64,000 bases of DNA. Origin: Aphidius gifuensis (taxonomy: Eukaryota > Arthropoda > Insecta > Hymenoptera > Braconidae). Made by a program: the position numbers and the translations under genes. The notes under the pieces were generated by a model that did no database searches, was not told the DNA's origin, and saw only the letters and a program-made list of their open reading frames with translations. The stretch's first letter is position 1. The number at the start of each line of letters is the position of its first letter. Below, in pieces: positions 46,394-58,100 of this stretch. Location of the stretch: positions 6,696,001 to 6,760,000 of the forward strand of contig NC_057788.1 in the NCBI RefSeq assembly GCF_014905175.1. The letters run 5' to 3'.

Positions 46394-49240
46394 ATGGACG
46401 TCGGTGAATTATCGAATGCAGCTGGTTTGGCGAGGAGTAGAACAGCCGTTCTCGGTACGGCAACAAGTACCGGGAATTTTATTATTAATAATAATAACAT
46501 TACAAATAATCAACAAAATAACTTGACAAATTCATATATCAATTCTGGATGGTGGACATCAGCATCAACTCTTGTCACAACTCCCTCAAATACAGACGTG
46601 GTAAGTATATAATAATTTTTCATATAAATTTTATAAATATATTTTCACAATTTTATATATTAACATTTTTAAATATATTTCATTTAAATTATAATAAAAA
46701 ATTAATAAATTATTAATTCATATACCAACTGTTACATCTGTATGACATTTTTTTTTTTTTTTTTAAATCTTTGTATATTTTTTTTTTAAAATAAATTTCC
46801 AATAATTTACATCAATAAATAAAATAATATTCAAATAAATTATTTCCTCTTGATGATTATAAATATTGTATACTGTAATTAGAAATCAGTTTTTTTTTAA
46901 TTTTAAAAATTTCATAATAATATTATTAAAAACCTTGTAATTTTTTTCATATATTTTATTTGTTGTTCTATTATTTTTCAAATCATTACCACACTATTTG
47001 TCATAAATTACAATTCTTGTTGGACCGCCTTGTTGCGTCAGTTTATAGAATGATAATTCACACTGATAATGAGTAATAACTACCATCGTGATTACAATTA
47101 TTTATATATCATTTTTAATATTTATTCTCCCTGATTCAAAGTCAGTATGTTTTATAGTATATTTTTATAACACCGCTGGTATAGTTCGAGGTTAAATATT
47201 GCATTTCCTGTCATCTAAAATCTAAATTGATTGTATTTAACCAAGGACTTTTCATTTGTCCATTCACAATGATTATCGTTTAATCATTTCCTACTTGTGC
47301 CCAAGGGGTTCCTTATGTTTTCTCATATTTTCCTGTATGTGTCTATTAGAACATGTTGCCTAATGAGACATCATCCTCCCCCATTTATATAATTTATATT
47401 TCAATTTTTTTTCCTCAGCTATATTTATACAATAAATATTTTTTTATTTATCATTATTATAATAATTATATTTCGCAAAATAGTAATCAAATAATTATTT
47501 GAAATAAAAATTATCCTTTTTTATCTTAAATTCTCACCAGGATATCATATACAAATCATCTGCATGAAATTTCCGCATGTTGACAAGTACGTCATATGTT
47601 TAATACTTAAATAATAATAATTATAAATTTATTATTTTTTATTTTAATTTTTTTATTTGCTTATTATCAATATGTTATAATAATAACGGATTATAAAAAT
47701 AAAACTAACTTTTAAAGCTTTCATTTATTTGTATATTTTTTTTTTTTTTCATTACTTTTAATATATAAATATGATTGGTATTTGATTGCAGATGAATCAG
47801 TTGTGCAGAGTATGCGGCGAGCCAGCTGCAGGTTTTCACTTTGGTGCATTCACGTGTGAGGGTTGCAAGGTCAGTAACTATATTCTCTTTTGATTCTTCC
47901 ATTGTACAAAATACATCCCAATGAAATATATGAAATTTACTCATAAATTTTAATATACCAATAATACCAGACTGTAATACTTAATATTTTTTATTATTTA
48001 TTTTGTATTTTCTTAATTTATTTTATATATCTGAATTTATTTCTTTTTTATTTATATATTACAACATGAAAATTCAACTGCAGTTATTTAATTTATTTAT
48101 TAAAATATTGTATATATATTTTTTTCTTTTTTAAACACACAGTCATTCTTTGGTCGTACATACAACAATCTTGGAAGTATATCAGAATGTAAAAATGGTG
48201 GTGTATGTATTATCAATAAAAAAAATAGAACAGCATGTAAAGCATGTAGATTACGTAAATGTATTGGAGTTGGTATGTCAAAATCAGGATCAAGATATGG
48301 TAGAAGATCAAATTGGTTTAAAATACATTGTCTGCTACAAGAACAATCACATCAAGCACAACAAGCACGTTTAAAAAATCATTCAAATAATAATAAATTA
48401 CCATTTGATAAAATTTTTAATTCACATGATACTCCAAATAATAACAACAACAATATCAACATCAACAACAACAACACCAACAATAATAGTTTAGCAACAG
48501 CATCAGGATTAAATACTGTATCAATGCAACAATCAAGATTATACAATAAAGATGATAATAATGAAATTGATACATCAAGAACATCATTATTACATAATGA
48601 TATATTATCACATGATTTAATTAGGCCTGAATTAACAAGATTTACTGGATGGCGTGCACCACCATTTTTTCATCCAGCTATTAATCCAATGCAACTATTA
48701 AATACACCATTTTTTCCATTTCAACAAAGATTTGTTGTACCATTTGTCAATCAAACTGGTATACAAATACCAATTACAAGTCCATCAAGTTCATCTAGTG
48801 ATAGTATTACACCAAGATCAACACCATCACCAAAACAATCTCTTAATAACAATAATAATAGAAGTAATAATAATAATATTAGTAATAATAATAATAATGA
48901 TGATGATGATGAAGATGATGAGAATAATGAAGATAATAATGATGAGGACAACGACGATGAAGACGAAGAAGATAATGATGATAATAATTTATTAAAATCA
49001 AAAATTACAACAGATATAAATGGCAAAAGTATTGCATATTTACGTTCACTTGGTCCAGAACAAGATGAGCCAATGGATCTCAGTGCAAAATCATGTGAAA
49101 TAAATGATAATAGTATAGGTAATAATGATAATGAAAATATTAATGATATTTATATTGAAAAAATAGAAGAAGATATTGATAGTAATGATGAAATTGAAAA
49201 AGAAATTGGTCCACCTTTAGATTTAACGTGGAAAACATGA
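46394..49240 (+). CDS. knirps/eagle-family orphan nuclear receptor (no ligand-binding domain)
   Basis: Exons 46394-46600, 47792-47869 and 48143-49240 join in frame to 460 residues; an in-frame TAA at 46382 fixes the upstream ATG. Exon 1 adds 69 residues rich in Ala/Ser/Thr/Asn that related proteins may lack, since fly Knirps starts at the equivalent of exon 2 (MNQLCRVCGEPAAGFHFG). The C4 DNA-binding domain uses C74, C77, C91, C94 and C111, C117, C127, C130, with P-box CEGCKS and first-finger junction at the exon 2/3 boundary. The knirps box (SRYGRRSNWFKIHCLLQEQ) covers about 145-163. The tail has Asn and Asp/Glu runs, then PMDLS (405-409) and PLDLT (453-457), both CtBP-binding type. The family represses transcription in segmentation and nervous system; choice among kni, knrl and eg is not possible from sequence alone. 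Introns are about 1.2 kb and 0.27 kb. Confidence 0.92.
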
Positions 49241-52200
49241 CACACATATAATATGTTAGTTTAATAAAATAATAATATTTATATTTATAAGTAAAAATAG
49301 AAAAAAAAAGAAAAAAGATATTTATATGTTGGTGAGGTTACATGGAGAGTTGACTCTAACGATTAGAAATAATTTTTATGTGTCAGGTGTTTCGATCGAT
49401 AGTCAAATGTATAAGATCAATTGCTTGATATGTAAAACACACGACGTTTATTTTTTAAATATTGTACAATAGTGTTAAAAAAAAAAAAAAGTGCGTTAAA
49501 ATATTGCATGTACGTATGTATAAAAAAAAAAATACTTTTATTTTATCATCATCACTCACGTGCTCAAGTGATTAGTATTTTAATATTTTTTTTTTTTAAT
49601 GTTATTTACAAGTGAGTGCAATTTTTTTATAATGTCAATTATAATGCCACGAGAATTAATTTTTTCATCGTATTTATTGCTCAAGTTATGGCAAGATGAA
49701 TTCAAGTTAATATAAATAAAATAAATATATGTTTAAATTAATATGTCATTAGCGAGTTTTTTTTTTTTTAAATTAATTTAATAATAAATATATTTTGTAT
49801 TTAAAAAAAAAAGTACTGTCATGTAGTAGGAAATATTATAATTATTTTGTAAATATATAATAAAAGTTATTTTATATAAAAATATAAATAAAAGAAATAT
49901 ATTTAAATCAAATTATTATTAAAATAATTTATCTATAAATTTGATGTTTATTTAACTGTACAAATAATTCATTGTATATTCACAAAGGTAATTTACTATT
50001 TGAGGTGAGGCAAAGACATCTGATCCTTTTTTTTTTTTTTCTTCTTTTTTGCATTACCCTACTTTGAAAAATACTCAAGACCACATGCAATATTTGTCTC
50101 CGTCTTATTATTATTATTATCATTTTATTTTATTTTTTTATTTTACAAAGTCACGAGTTCTTCGTGTCAATATTCATCTCTGATGGATTGAAAATCAGAG
50201 TCTTGGGACTGTATTCTACCACTTGAAAAAAAAAATAAAATAAAAAGGCACAGGTTTGTGCACACATATGTACATGAAGAATATATCGACAAGGTGAAAT
50301 AAATATTAAACGAAAAAAAAAAAAAAACCATGTATGAAAAAAAAAAATAAATAAAAGATGACCGTTCCTAGTTTTCAAGTCAACTGGAATTTCTCCTGCT
50401 TTATTTTAACTCTTTTATTTTTTCGCTTTTTTATTTCTTAAAATATTTTTTACATAATCTTCTTTTTATTCTTCATTATTCGCCGTTTTTTTTTTTTTTA
50501 ATCGTCACCCACGCATTTAATTTATATCCCGTTTCCGCATCTGTTCATAAAATTTCGGCACTTTCGTCGTAAAAAAAATAAATAAAATAAAATAGGTGTG
50601 TTCTTATATAAAAATTATCACCTCAGACATTAATTTTTTATATCATTTCTCTGTGTAAAAAAAATTACAATAATCAATCAAATATAAAAAATGATATACA
50701 TAACAATAAAAAGAAAAAAAAATTGCCAGTTTATATTGTCCAAATATTTCTAGTAATTTATTTTTATTTTCATAAAATATATGATTGATTATAAAAAAAA
50801 ATTAATAGCATGCATAAATTTATTAACTGATTCATGAAAATTAATTTTTTTTTTTTTTTTCACAAATATATTTATTATTATTGATTATCAATAAAAAATA
50901 ATAAAAATAAAATAAAGATAAAATAATAGTATTATATATTTTTACAATATTAGATAGAAAAATCAATCAGATAGATAGTAAAACTATGAAAATAAAAAAA
51001 ATAAAAAATAAAAAATATCTGTTGAAGGTGTTGCCGGGTCGTGGGATCCATGCATGAATCTTGCTAGATATGATATCGCTATTCAATCGGTTCTATCATC
51101 AATGAATGAATATATATATTTTTCGATGAGCAAAAATACTCATCCGCTTGTATATTTAAAAAAAAAATTTATTTATTTATTTATTATTTAAATTTTGCAT
51201 TAGCGTTAAAATTCAAACACAGCATATATATCGATGATGGCTTTAATAATGTTTATTTTTATATTATTTTATTATTTTACAAAGCGCCACCGACTTTAAT
51301 GTATTTTTATTTATACGCAAGGATCAAAGTGCCTCCGTTATTCTATGTATTGATGATGCTTTCACCCAATCAAATAGTTTTGTTCATCTCAAATATAATA
51401 ATCCAAAAAAAAAAAAAAAAATCACACATAAAATATAATATTTAATAAAAATATTTATAAGAAAAAAAATTAAGTTGATGTAGGAGGTGGTGGTGGTGGA
51501 AATTCACGTGGGCGTTGAAGGCGAGTTGATGCATCTTGAAAATACATTGAGTTGAGATATATGAAATAAAAAAATAAAATAAAAAAAGCAATAGACCTGC
51601 GCAAGTTACAAGTGATATGTCTGTGTATATGCATCATGATGATAAATATTAAAATAAAATTTTTCATTGCACACCTGCACGTGCGTTGCACTGCAGGTAC
51701 TTTGAATATTTAAAAAAAAAAAAAAAAATTAGAATTTATAAAAATTAAAAAAGTAAATATGTGATTATATGAGGTTGACAGGTCAAAAATGCAGTAGACC
51801 CACCTTTCGAATCATCAAATGGTCTTTAAACCAATGGAATATTAATAATATACATTTTTTTTTTTTTTTTAATTTTGACGTTTACGATCATCATAACACT
51901 TTTGCCTTGTCCTATGACATTTTTATTTATTTTTCTGTATTATATTTATATTTTAAATTATCTATTTATTTTATAATTATTATATTTTTTTTTCTTCTAT
52001 TTATTGTGTATACCTTAATATGGATAAAAAGACAAGAGACTAATTGGCTTTTTGCTTACATTATGTTGAAGAAGAAAAGGACCATTTTTGGGATCATGGA
52101 ATGTATCGATTGATCTCAAAACAAGTTGCGGGGGATGCATGGCAATTTGAAAGAGTCTGCAAACAAGACAAGCTGTCTCATTCTCTTATATTTTTATTTT

Positions 52201-53727
52201 TTAGTTTGTGATAGTATAGATATACATATTGGTACCAATCATTATTGAATGGGGCGTTTGAAAACAAGTCACGTATCATCGTAGATTTCTGATATCAAAC
52301 TGTAAAACTATATACACTGAAATTTTTTAAATTTTTTTTCGCTTTTTTTTTTCTTTAAAATTTTACTTTAAAATGCTATTATTATTATTTTTATATCATT
52401 CAGAAATCAACAATCATTGAGAATTGAAAAAAAAAATATATATATTTTTATGACTATTTATTTTTTTTAAATATGTTGCATCATGTATATTTAATTTCCA
52501 GAGACTTGACCATTTTATTTGAGGACATAACACTCTTGAGTTTTATAACATATATACAAGACACACTCGAGGTTTTAATTCTTATGTTTACGATCATTCT
52601 GTGATGATTCGAATGCCAGAGATTTCACCTCCATGTTTTTTTTTTTTTTAAAGTTATTTATACATAGTGAATGTGTCGTATGAATTTATTGGAGATATCG
52701 TATCAACTATAATCGCTCGAGACCTACTCATAAGAGTGATTAAAATCATTAAAAATGACAATAAAAAAAAAAAAATATATATATTTAAAAGAGAAAAAAT
52801 AAATAAATAATTATTTAAATATACATATATAATAATAAATATTCAATATGATATTTTAATCAATGGAACAGTATAAATCTAACAGAAAAAAAAAATTTTT
52901 TTAAATTCATTCTATTAAATTTATCATGCTTTTTTTCTTTTATTGTCTTTTTCATTGTTAATTTTTTTTTTTGTCTCTGTTACTTGGTAATATAATCGCA
53001 AAAGAATATACATAATTTTTTATTTATAAATAAAGGTTTATATAAGTACGCATGGTGGCATTTTAGTGGCCAACAAAAGTGCTGAGGGTTAAGTGAATAT
53101 GACCTCATGACCCTAAATAATATCGGTCTACGTTGTTACTTGACTTTGAACATATATGTGACTGAAATATTATCGTTCAACAATGTATTTGTTATTTTAT
53201 TTTATTTAATTTTTTTTTTTTTTTTTCAAGGATAACTGAGGGATGGACAAATATACTGCAGATGATAATTATTCACGTAAGGTTACGAAGACGAAGGACT
53301 GTAGAAAGATTGAGGATAAAAAAAAAAAAAAAAAATAGAAAAAAAAATATATAAAATCTTGAAAGATGTATTCACAGTGGGTGGTGTCAAATACATCTGT
53401 TCGGTGTCTTTTAACTTCCTCATGTTTCTAATACTTACAATAGAAAAAAAATAATAAAAATCGACACGCCGTTTTTTTCGTTAAAAATATTTGAATGACG
53501 GATGCGTTAAGGGATCATTGTGCACATCGGATATCATCGTGAAATTTCGTTTTACCATGTGTTTTTTTTTTTTTTTTGTAAAATGAAAATCACGATGAAA
53601 TTTCTTTTTTTTCCTCCAGTTTTTATTCAGTCACATAGACAGTCATCTAGGCTCTACATCGAATTTAACTCTGTGCAAATAATACAAGTTTTTTTTTTTG
53701 TGGTGTTTAAAAATAAACAATAACAAA
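49241..53727. other. downstream region of the knirps-type gene, enhancer-like islands
   Basis: Islands of balanced sequence separated by A/T tracts occur at about 51030-51120, 51280-51400, 51480-51700, 51770-51840, 52050-52300, 52500-52740 and 53030-53170. No coding frame of credible composition is present. Motifs such as TTTATACG, ATCAAAG and a nuclear receptor direct repeat (listed) suggest cis-regulatory content for the receptor gene. Confidence 0.4.
53100..53113. promoter_or_regulatory. DR2-type nuclear receptor element
   Basis: TGACCTCATGACCC reads as GGGTCA TG AGGTCA on the opposite strand, two half-sites in direct orientation with a two-base spacer. It lies about 3.9 kb downstream of the knirps-type gene. 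Binding is inferred. Confidence 0.35.
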
Positions 53728-55128
53728 ATGTTTATAAAATATTTATTAGTATTTTTATCAACAATTTCATTGTCATTTTGTTATCTTGATTATTCATCAT
53801 TTGATGCTGATGAAATGAGTGCAAAATCAGAATTATATATGTCAATTTATAAAAGTATGCGAAAAGAAGCACCATATTTTGATCTAAAATATCCAAATTT
53901 CGAAGAAATTCCAATTGGTTTATTAAATATACAATTAGGAGAATTTGATAGCAATCAAAGACTAGATTTTTACAAGTTTCAAAGAAAACTTATGTCAAAA
54001 ATTGAACGTGCATTTTTTCCAGTAACAAATTTACAAAGTAATGCAGTTAAAATACGTTCGGCTGATCAACTAACAATATTAGGTTCACTAATGCAGTATA
54101 AAGGTACAAACATGAATGTGCAAATTTTAAAAAGTAGAATACAAAATTCATTGTTTGATGGTAATTGTGGTGTTTGTAAAAAAATTAAATATTTTGAAGT
54201 GATTAATAGTACAGTATCACCTTTCACATCAGAATCATTTAAAGAATTTAAAGCAATTGGTTCATTAAGATTATCTGATGTAAAATTAACTGGTCATTCA
54301 CTTAAAAGTCTACAAGGTCTTCATAAATTAAAGACACTAAGTTTAGATAAAAATTTATTAGCCGATATTCCAATAAATATGTTTGATAAATTTCATGATC
54401 TTTGGTTATTAAATTTAGGATCAAATAAAATTGAAATACTTGAAAAAGGAGTATTTAATGGTTTAAAAAATCTTGAATTTTTAAATATTGCTGATAATAA
54501 ATTAAGCTCATTATCAAAAGATATATTATTTAATCTTACGAAACTTGTACGTTTAGATTTAAGCTCAAATAATTTAGTATATCTTGAGCAAGATGTATTT
54601 ATAAATTTAAAAAATTTATATTCATTGAATATTGCAAGAAATCAATTGACAACAATTCCATATGATGTATTTAAAAATTTTAATGCATTGAGTAGATTAA
54701 ATATATCTTGGAATAGAATACATAGAATTGAATCAAAAGCTATTAATAAACAACTTGCACTTGTTGAACTTCATCTTGTGGGTAATAATTTAACAACAAT
54801 TAAACCTCAGATGTTTGATGGAACTCACATGTGGACACTTGACCTGAGTCGAAATTCAATTACTGATATTCAACCAAATTCATTTTCAAATTCATTTATA
54901 TTATATTTAATAATTAATAATAATAAATTGAATACTATTAATGCAAATACATTTGATGGATTAACTACAATGCAATTGGATTTAAAAAAAAATGACATTA
55001 CCAGTATTCAAAATGATGCTTTTCAAGGTTCTTCAACTACTGAAGTTTTATTTGATAAGAATAATAAATTTCCGGTTGATAAACTTGCCTGGCAACTTGC
55101 CGGAAGTACTGAAATTGAATTTGCATAA
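53728..55128 (+). CDS. secreted leucine-rich-repeat protein, single coding exon
   Basis: An ATG at 53728 opens 466 codons without an intron. Residues 1-18 are a signal peptide (MFIKYLLVFLSTISLSFC). A non-repeat N-terminal part to about residue 150 ends with a GNCGVCKK cysteine pair. About ten LRR units follow (LKTLSLDKNLLADIPINMF, LWLLNLGSNKIEILEKGVF, LVRLDLSSNNLVYLEQDVF, and so on). There is no membrane segment or GPI tail at the C-terminus (ends TEIEFA), so the product should be released. The missing introns are unusual beside the other genes in this window and could mean retroposition or intron loss. Secreted LRR proteins are abundant in the venom of some braconid wasps, and this could be such a gene, but an extracellular adhesion or immune role is equally possible. 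A poly(A)-type AATAAA lies at 55375. Confidence 0.8.
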   Translation: MFIKYLLVFLSTISLSFCYLDYSSFDADEMSAKSELYMSIYKSMRKEAPYFDLKYPNFEEIPIGLLNIQLGEFDSNQRLDFYKFQRKLMSKIERAFFPVTNLQSNAVKIRSADQLTILGSLMQYKGTNMNVQILKSRIQNSLFDGNCGVCKKIKYFEVINSTVSPFTSESFKEFKAIGSLRLSDVKLTGHSLKSLQGLHKLKTLSLDKNLLADIPINMFDKFHDLWLLNLGSNKIEILEKGVFNGLKNLEFLNIADNKLSSLSKDILFNLTKLVRLDLSSNNLVYLEQDVFINLKNLYSLNIARNQLTTIPYDVFKNFNALSRLNISWNRIHRIESKAINKQLALVELHLVGNNLTTIKPQMFDGTHMWTLDLSRNSITDIQPNSFSNSFILYLIINNNKLNTINANTFDGLTTMQLDLKKNDITSIQNDAFQGSSTTEVLFDKNNKFPVDKLAWQLAGSTEIEFA

Positions 55129-58100
55129 TAAATTATTATTTATAACAAGTTTATATAATTTTTAATAATATTTAAATTTAATTAGTTTAATTAAATAATT
55201 ATTTAGATTATTTTTTTTAGTATATAAATGACAATTTTATTAATTTCAATTTGAATATATTTTTTTATCATTTTATAATTGAAGTATAAAAATTTTTTTT
55301 TTTTTTTCAATTAAATTTGTTAAATTAAGTATTTTTTAAACAATTGTAATATTTATAATGATTCAACGTTTAATAATAAATAAATGATATTTAATTGTAT
55401 TTTCATTTGATGTAGAGTTTTGTTGTCCAAACGATATCATAAATATTTGCAATTATGTTTAATTAATAACTAGGCACTTAGCAGGGGGCCAAATTGTCGT
55501 CGCATAAGCAAAGGGGGTTATCATTTAAAAACAACATCAAATGTATAGACTTGATCAGTATTGCGAATACTGGCTGGCTTGTTGAGGTAAGTTTAAAAAT
55601 AAAAAAAACCAAAAAAAAAAGAGGGAGAGACCTGAATTTAAAGTGATACTGTTGCGTATATATATATAACCGGGACAATAAAAATGATTTTTTATCGTTT
55701 ATGGATTCAAAATACGCGTACATAATGGCACTTTCATTACCATCGTTTCTAATTGCCCGCCATTTGGAAATACGAAAGAGGTACTATAATTGAAATGACG
55801 ATATAGGATATGAATAATATTATTATTTTTTTTTTTTTCTTTTATAAATCAAAAAATAAAAAAAAAAATTAAGATAAATATAAAATTTTCTTATCTTTTT
55901 TTTTTTCTTTTTTTTATTTTATTCCACCTGTAATTCACAGCATGCGATTATTTTTATGTTTTAAACATCGATTTAGCCTTAATTTTTGTACATTTATTGC
56001 TGTATATATTATTATTTTATTTTTTTATCTTTTATTTTTTTTAAATGAAAAAAAAAAAAAAAATGTTTAAATTGCACGAAAAAAAATCGATAACATTTCG
56101 AAAAATCTTATGTGACATTTAAAGATACAGTAGCATATATTCGTATCGATTTACTTGAAAGACTCACATTGGTGTCCTCTTACAAACGATGAACAAAAAA
56201 AATAAAATAAAAAAGAGAAATACATGAAAATAAAAAAAACAAAAAAATAAATAAATAAATAAAGAAGAAATGTTCAAGTGAGGGGCTAAGAAGAGACCAA
56301 GCGATTTGTTTTCGTATAAACGCGGTTGCTGTTCGAACAATAATTCACCCCATGGATAAGATCGACATTAAAGTACCCGCGAAACGTTGCCCGAATCCTG
56401 TTATCGTGAATTGAGCAAGTATAAGCAAAGAGGTGCATACACCTGTAAATCTTACTTTATTTTTTATCACTTTGTCTATATATACATACACGCGTACATA
56501 TATGCTTTCTTTTTTTTTTTTATATATATATTATTCTCTGTTAAAGTTGTCTTGTATAAGAAGGTATCAGTTGCTGATCGATTCAATCCGTGGGTGGTCT
56601 CTGAATTGCACACTATGTGTTGTAACCCTAGTCGTTGTTTTGAACTACCATCTATTTATTCTATCGACATTTTAGTTGTATATTTTTTTTTAAATTTAAA
56701 AAAGCATATATTTTTTTTCAAAAAATTCCTTAAATTTTATAAAAATTTATTTATAATTTTGTCTTTTGCAATTGATTGGACTTTTGTAATTTTAAAATGA
56801 CTGCTCCAGTGGTGGCTGATACCACCAGGTACGTTGCAGATCAGTTCAAAGTTTTTTTGCATGTGAGTGTGTACAGGTATATATATGCAAGATACCGATG
56901 TAAAGAAATCGGAGACAAATGACGTACAGGAGTGGTAACCAACAGCCTTCCGGTGATATCGGATCTGGCCGCGGGCGTTCGTTGAGAATCGCTTCTTCAC
57001 TACTTTTTTTTTTTTCATTCATTTTTTTTTTTCATTTTGTTTGCTTGCTTGGAACTTTCAGTGCATCTCTTCGATACTAGTTGTTTTAATATTTTGTCTT
57101 TGTTTAACTCATTCTCTTTTTTAATAAAAAATAAAAATAAAAAATAATACTTGTGTGACGCCCTTCAACATCGATGCGTGGGCAGTGGATAAAATGGTCA
57201 CGATAAAAAGTCCCTTGCTGTGTGTTGACTGTTACTATCAGGCACCTTACTATTTTTCAGTCCCACGGTATGTGTTGTCTGTTGTCTCTTTCATGCATCT
57301 TCAGAGTAAAAAGTACAGATTTTTATCCTCTTTATAATCGTTGTGTATATATAAATCTTTTTTTTTCAAATTTTAAATAAAAAATATAGAATAAAAAATA
57401 AAATAAATTTATATATAAAAATCATCCATACAAATGATTATAGATTTTTTAAAAAATAAAAAAAAAAAACATTTAAATATTTTTTTTTTTCTTTTATCTA
57501 TATGTAATTTAAAAAATTTTTTTTTTCTTCTTGCTTATTTGCGATAGCAACAAAGAAATGCATATTCCAAGAAACAAATTGCACTAAAAAAAAAAAAAAA
57601 TAAAATATATACTTGACATGACTTTGACATTTCTCAATTATACGTAAAAATTTTCAATGGTAGTTATTTATTTACATGTTACTTTCTTCTGTAATTTTTT
57701 TCTCTTTCATTTATATAATATTTTCTTTTTTTGCATATTACAAAAATGTCTTTCTGGTTATTGATGTAAAGGACCGAGAATGAGATATACGATGGGTGTG
57801 CGACACCTTGCTCGTAACTTAGAATATGTTATATGCGCGAATATTATGAAGCACTGGACATTTGAAGTCTTGCTTGATGAGTGTACCAAGCACAACAGGG
57901 GTGGTCTTTTATTCTTATAATATAGCGATATATATATAGAAAAAAATATACGTAATAAAAATTAAAAAATAAAAAATAAATATATAAACAATCTTGGTAT
58001 ATAAACAAGGTACATTTATCGTTTGATAATTTTGTCCTCAAAGAAAAACTAGAGACTTGCTGTTAATCGTCGACTCCGTTATATGCCAGGATAACAGGAT

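Noticed and set aside
48732..49026. overlapping plus and minus frames in the knirps-type gene
   Set aside because: Alternative-frame readings of the Asn/Asp repeat region of the real exon.
51769..52113. 114-codon open frame
   Set aside because: Phe/Ile/Tyr-rich translation of AT runs, lacking splice support; region looks regulatory.
56387..56800. 137-codon open frame
   Set aside because: Mostly Phe/Tyr/Ile low complexity, no domain or signal.
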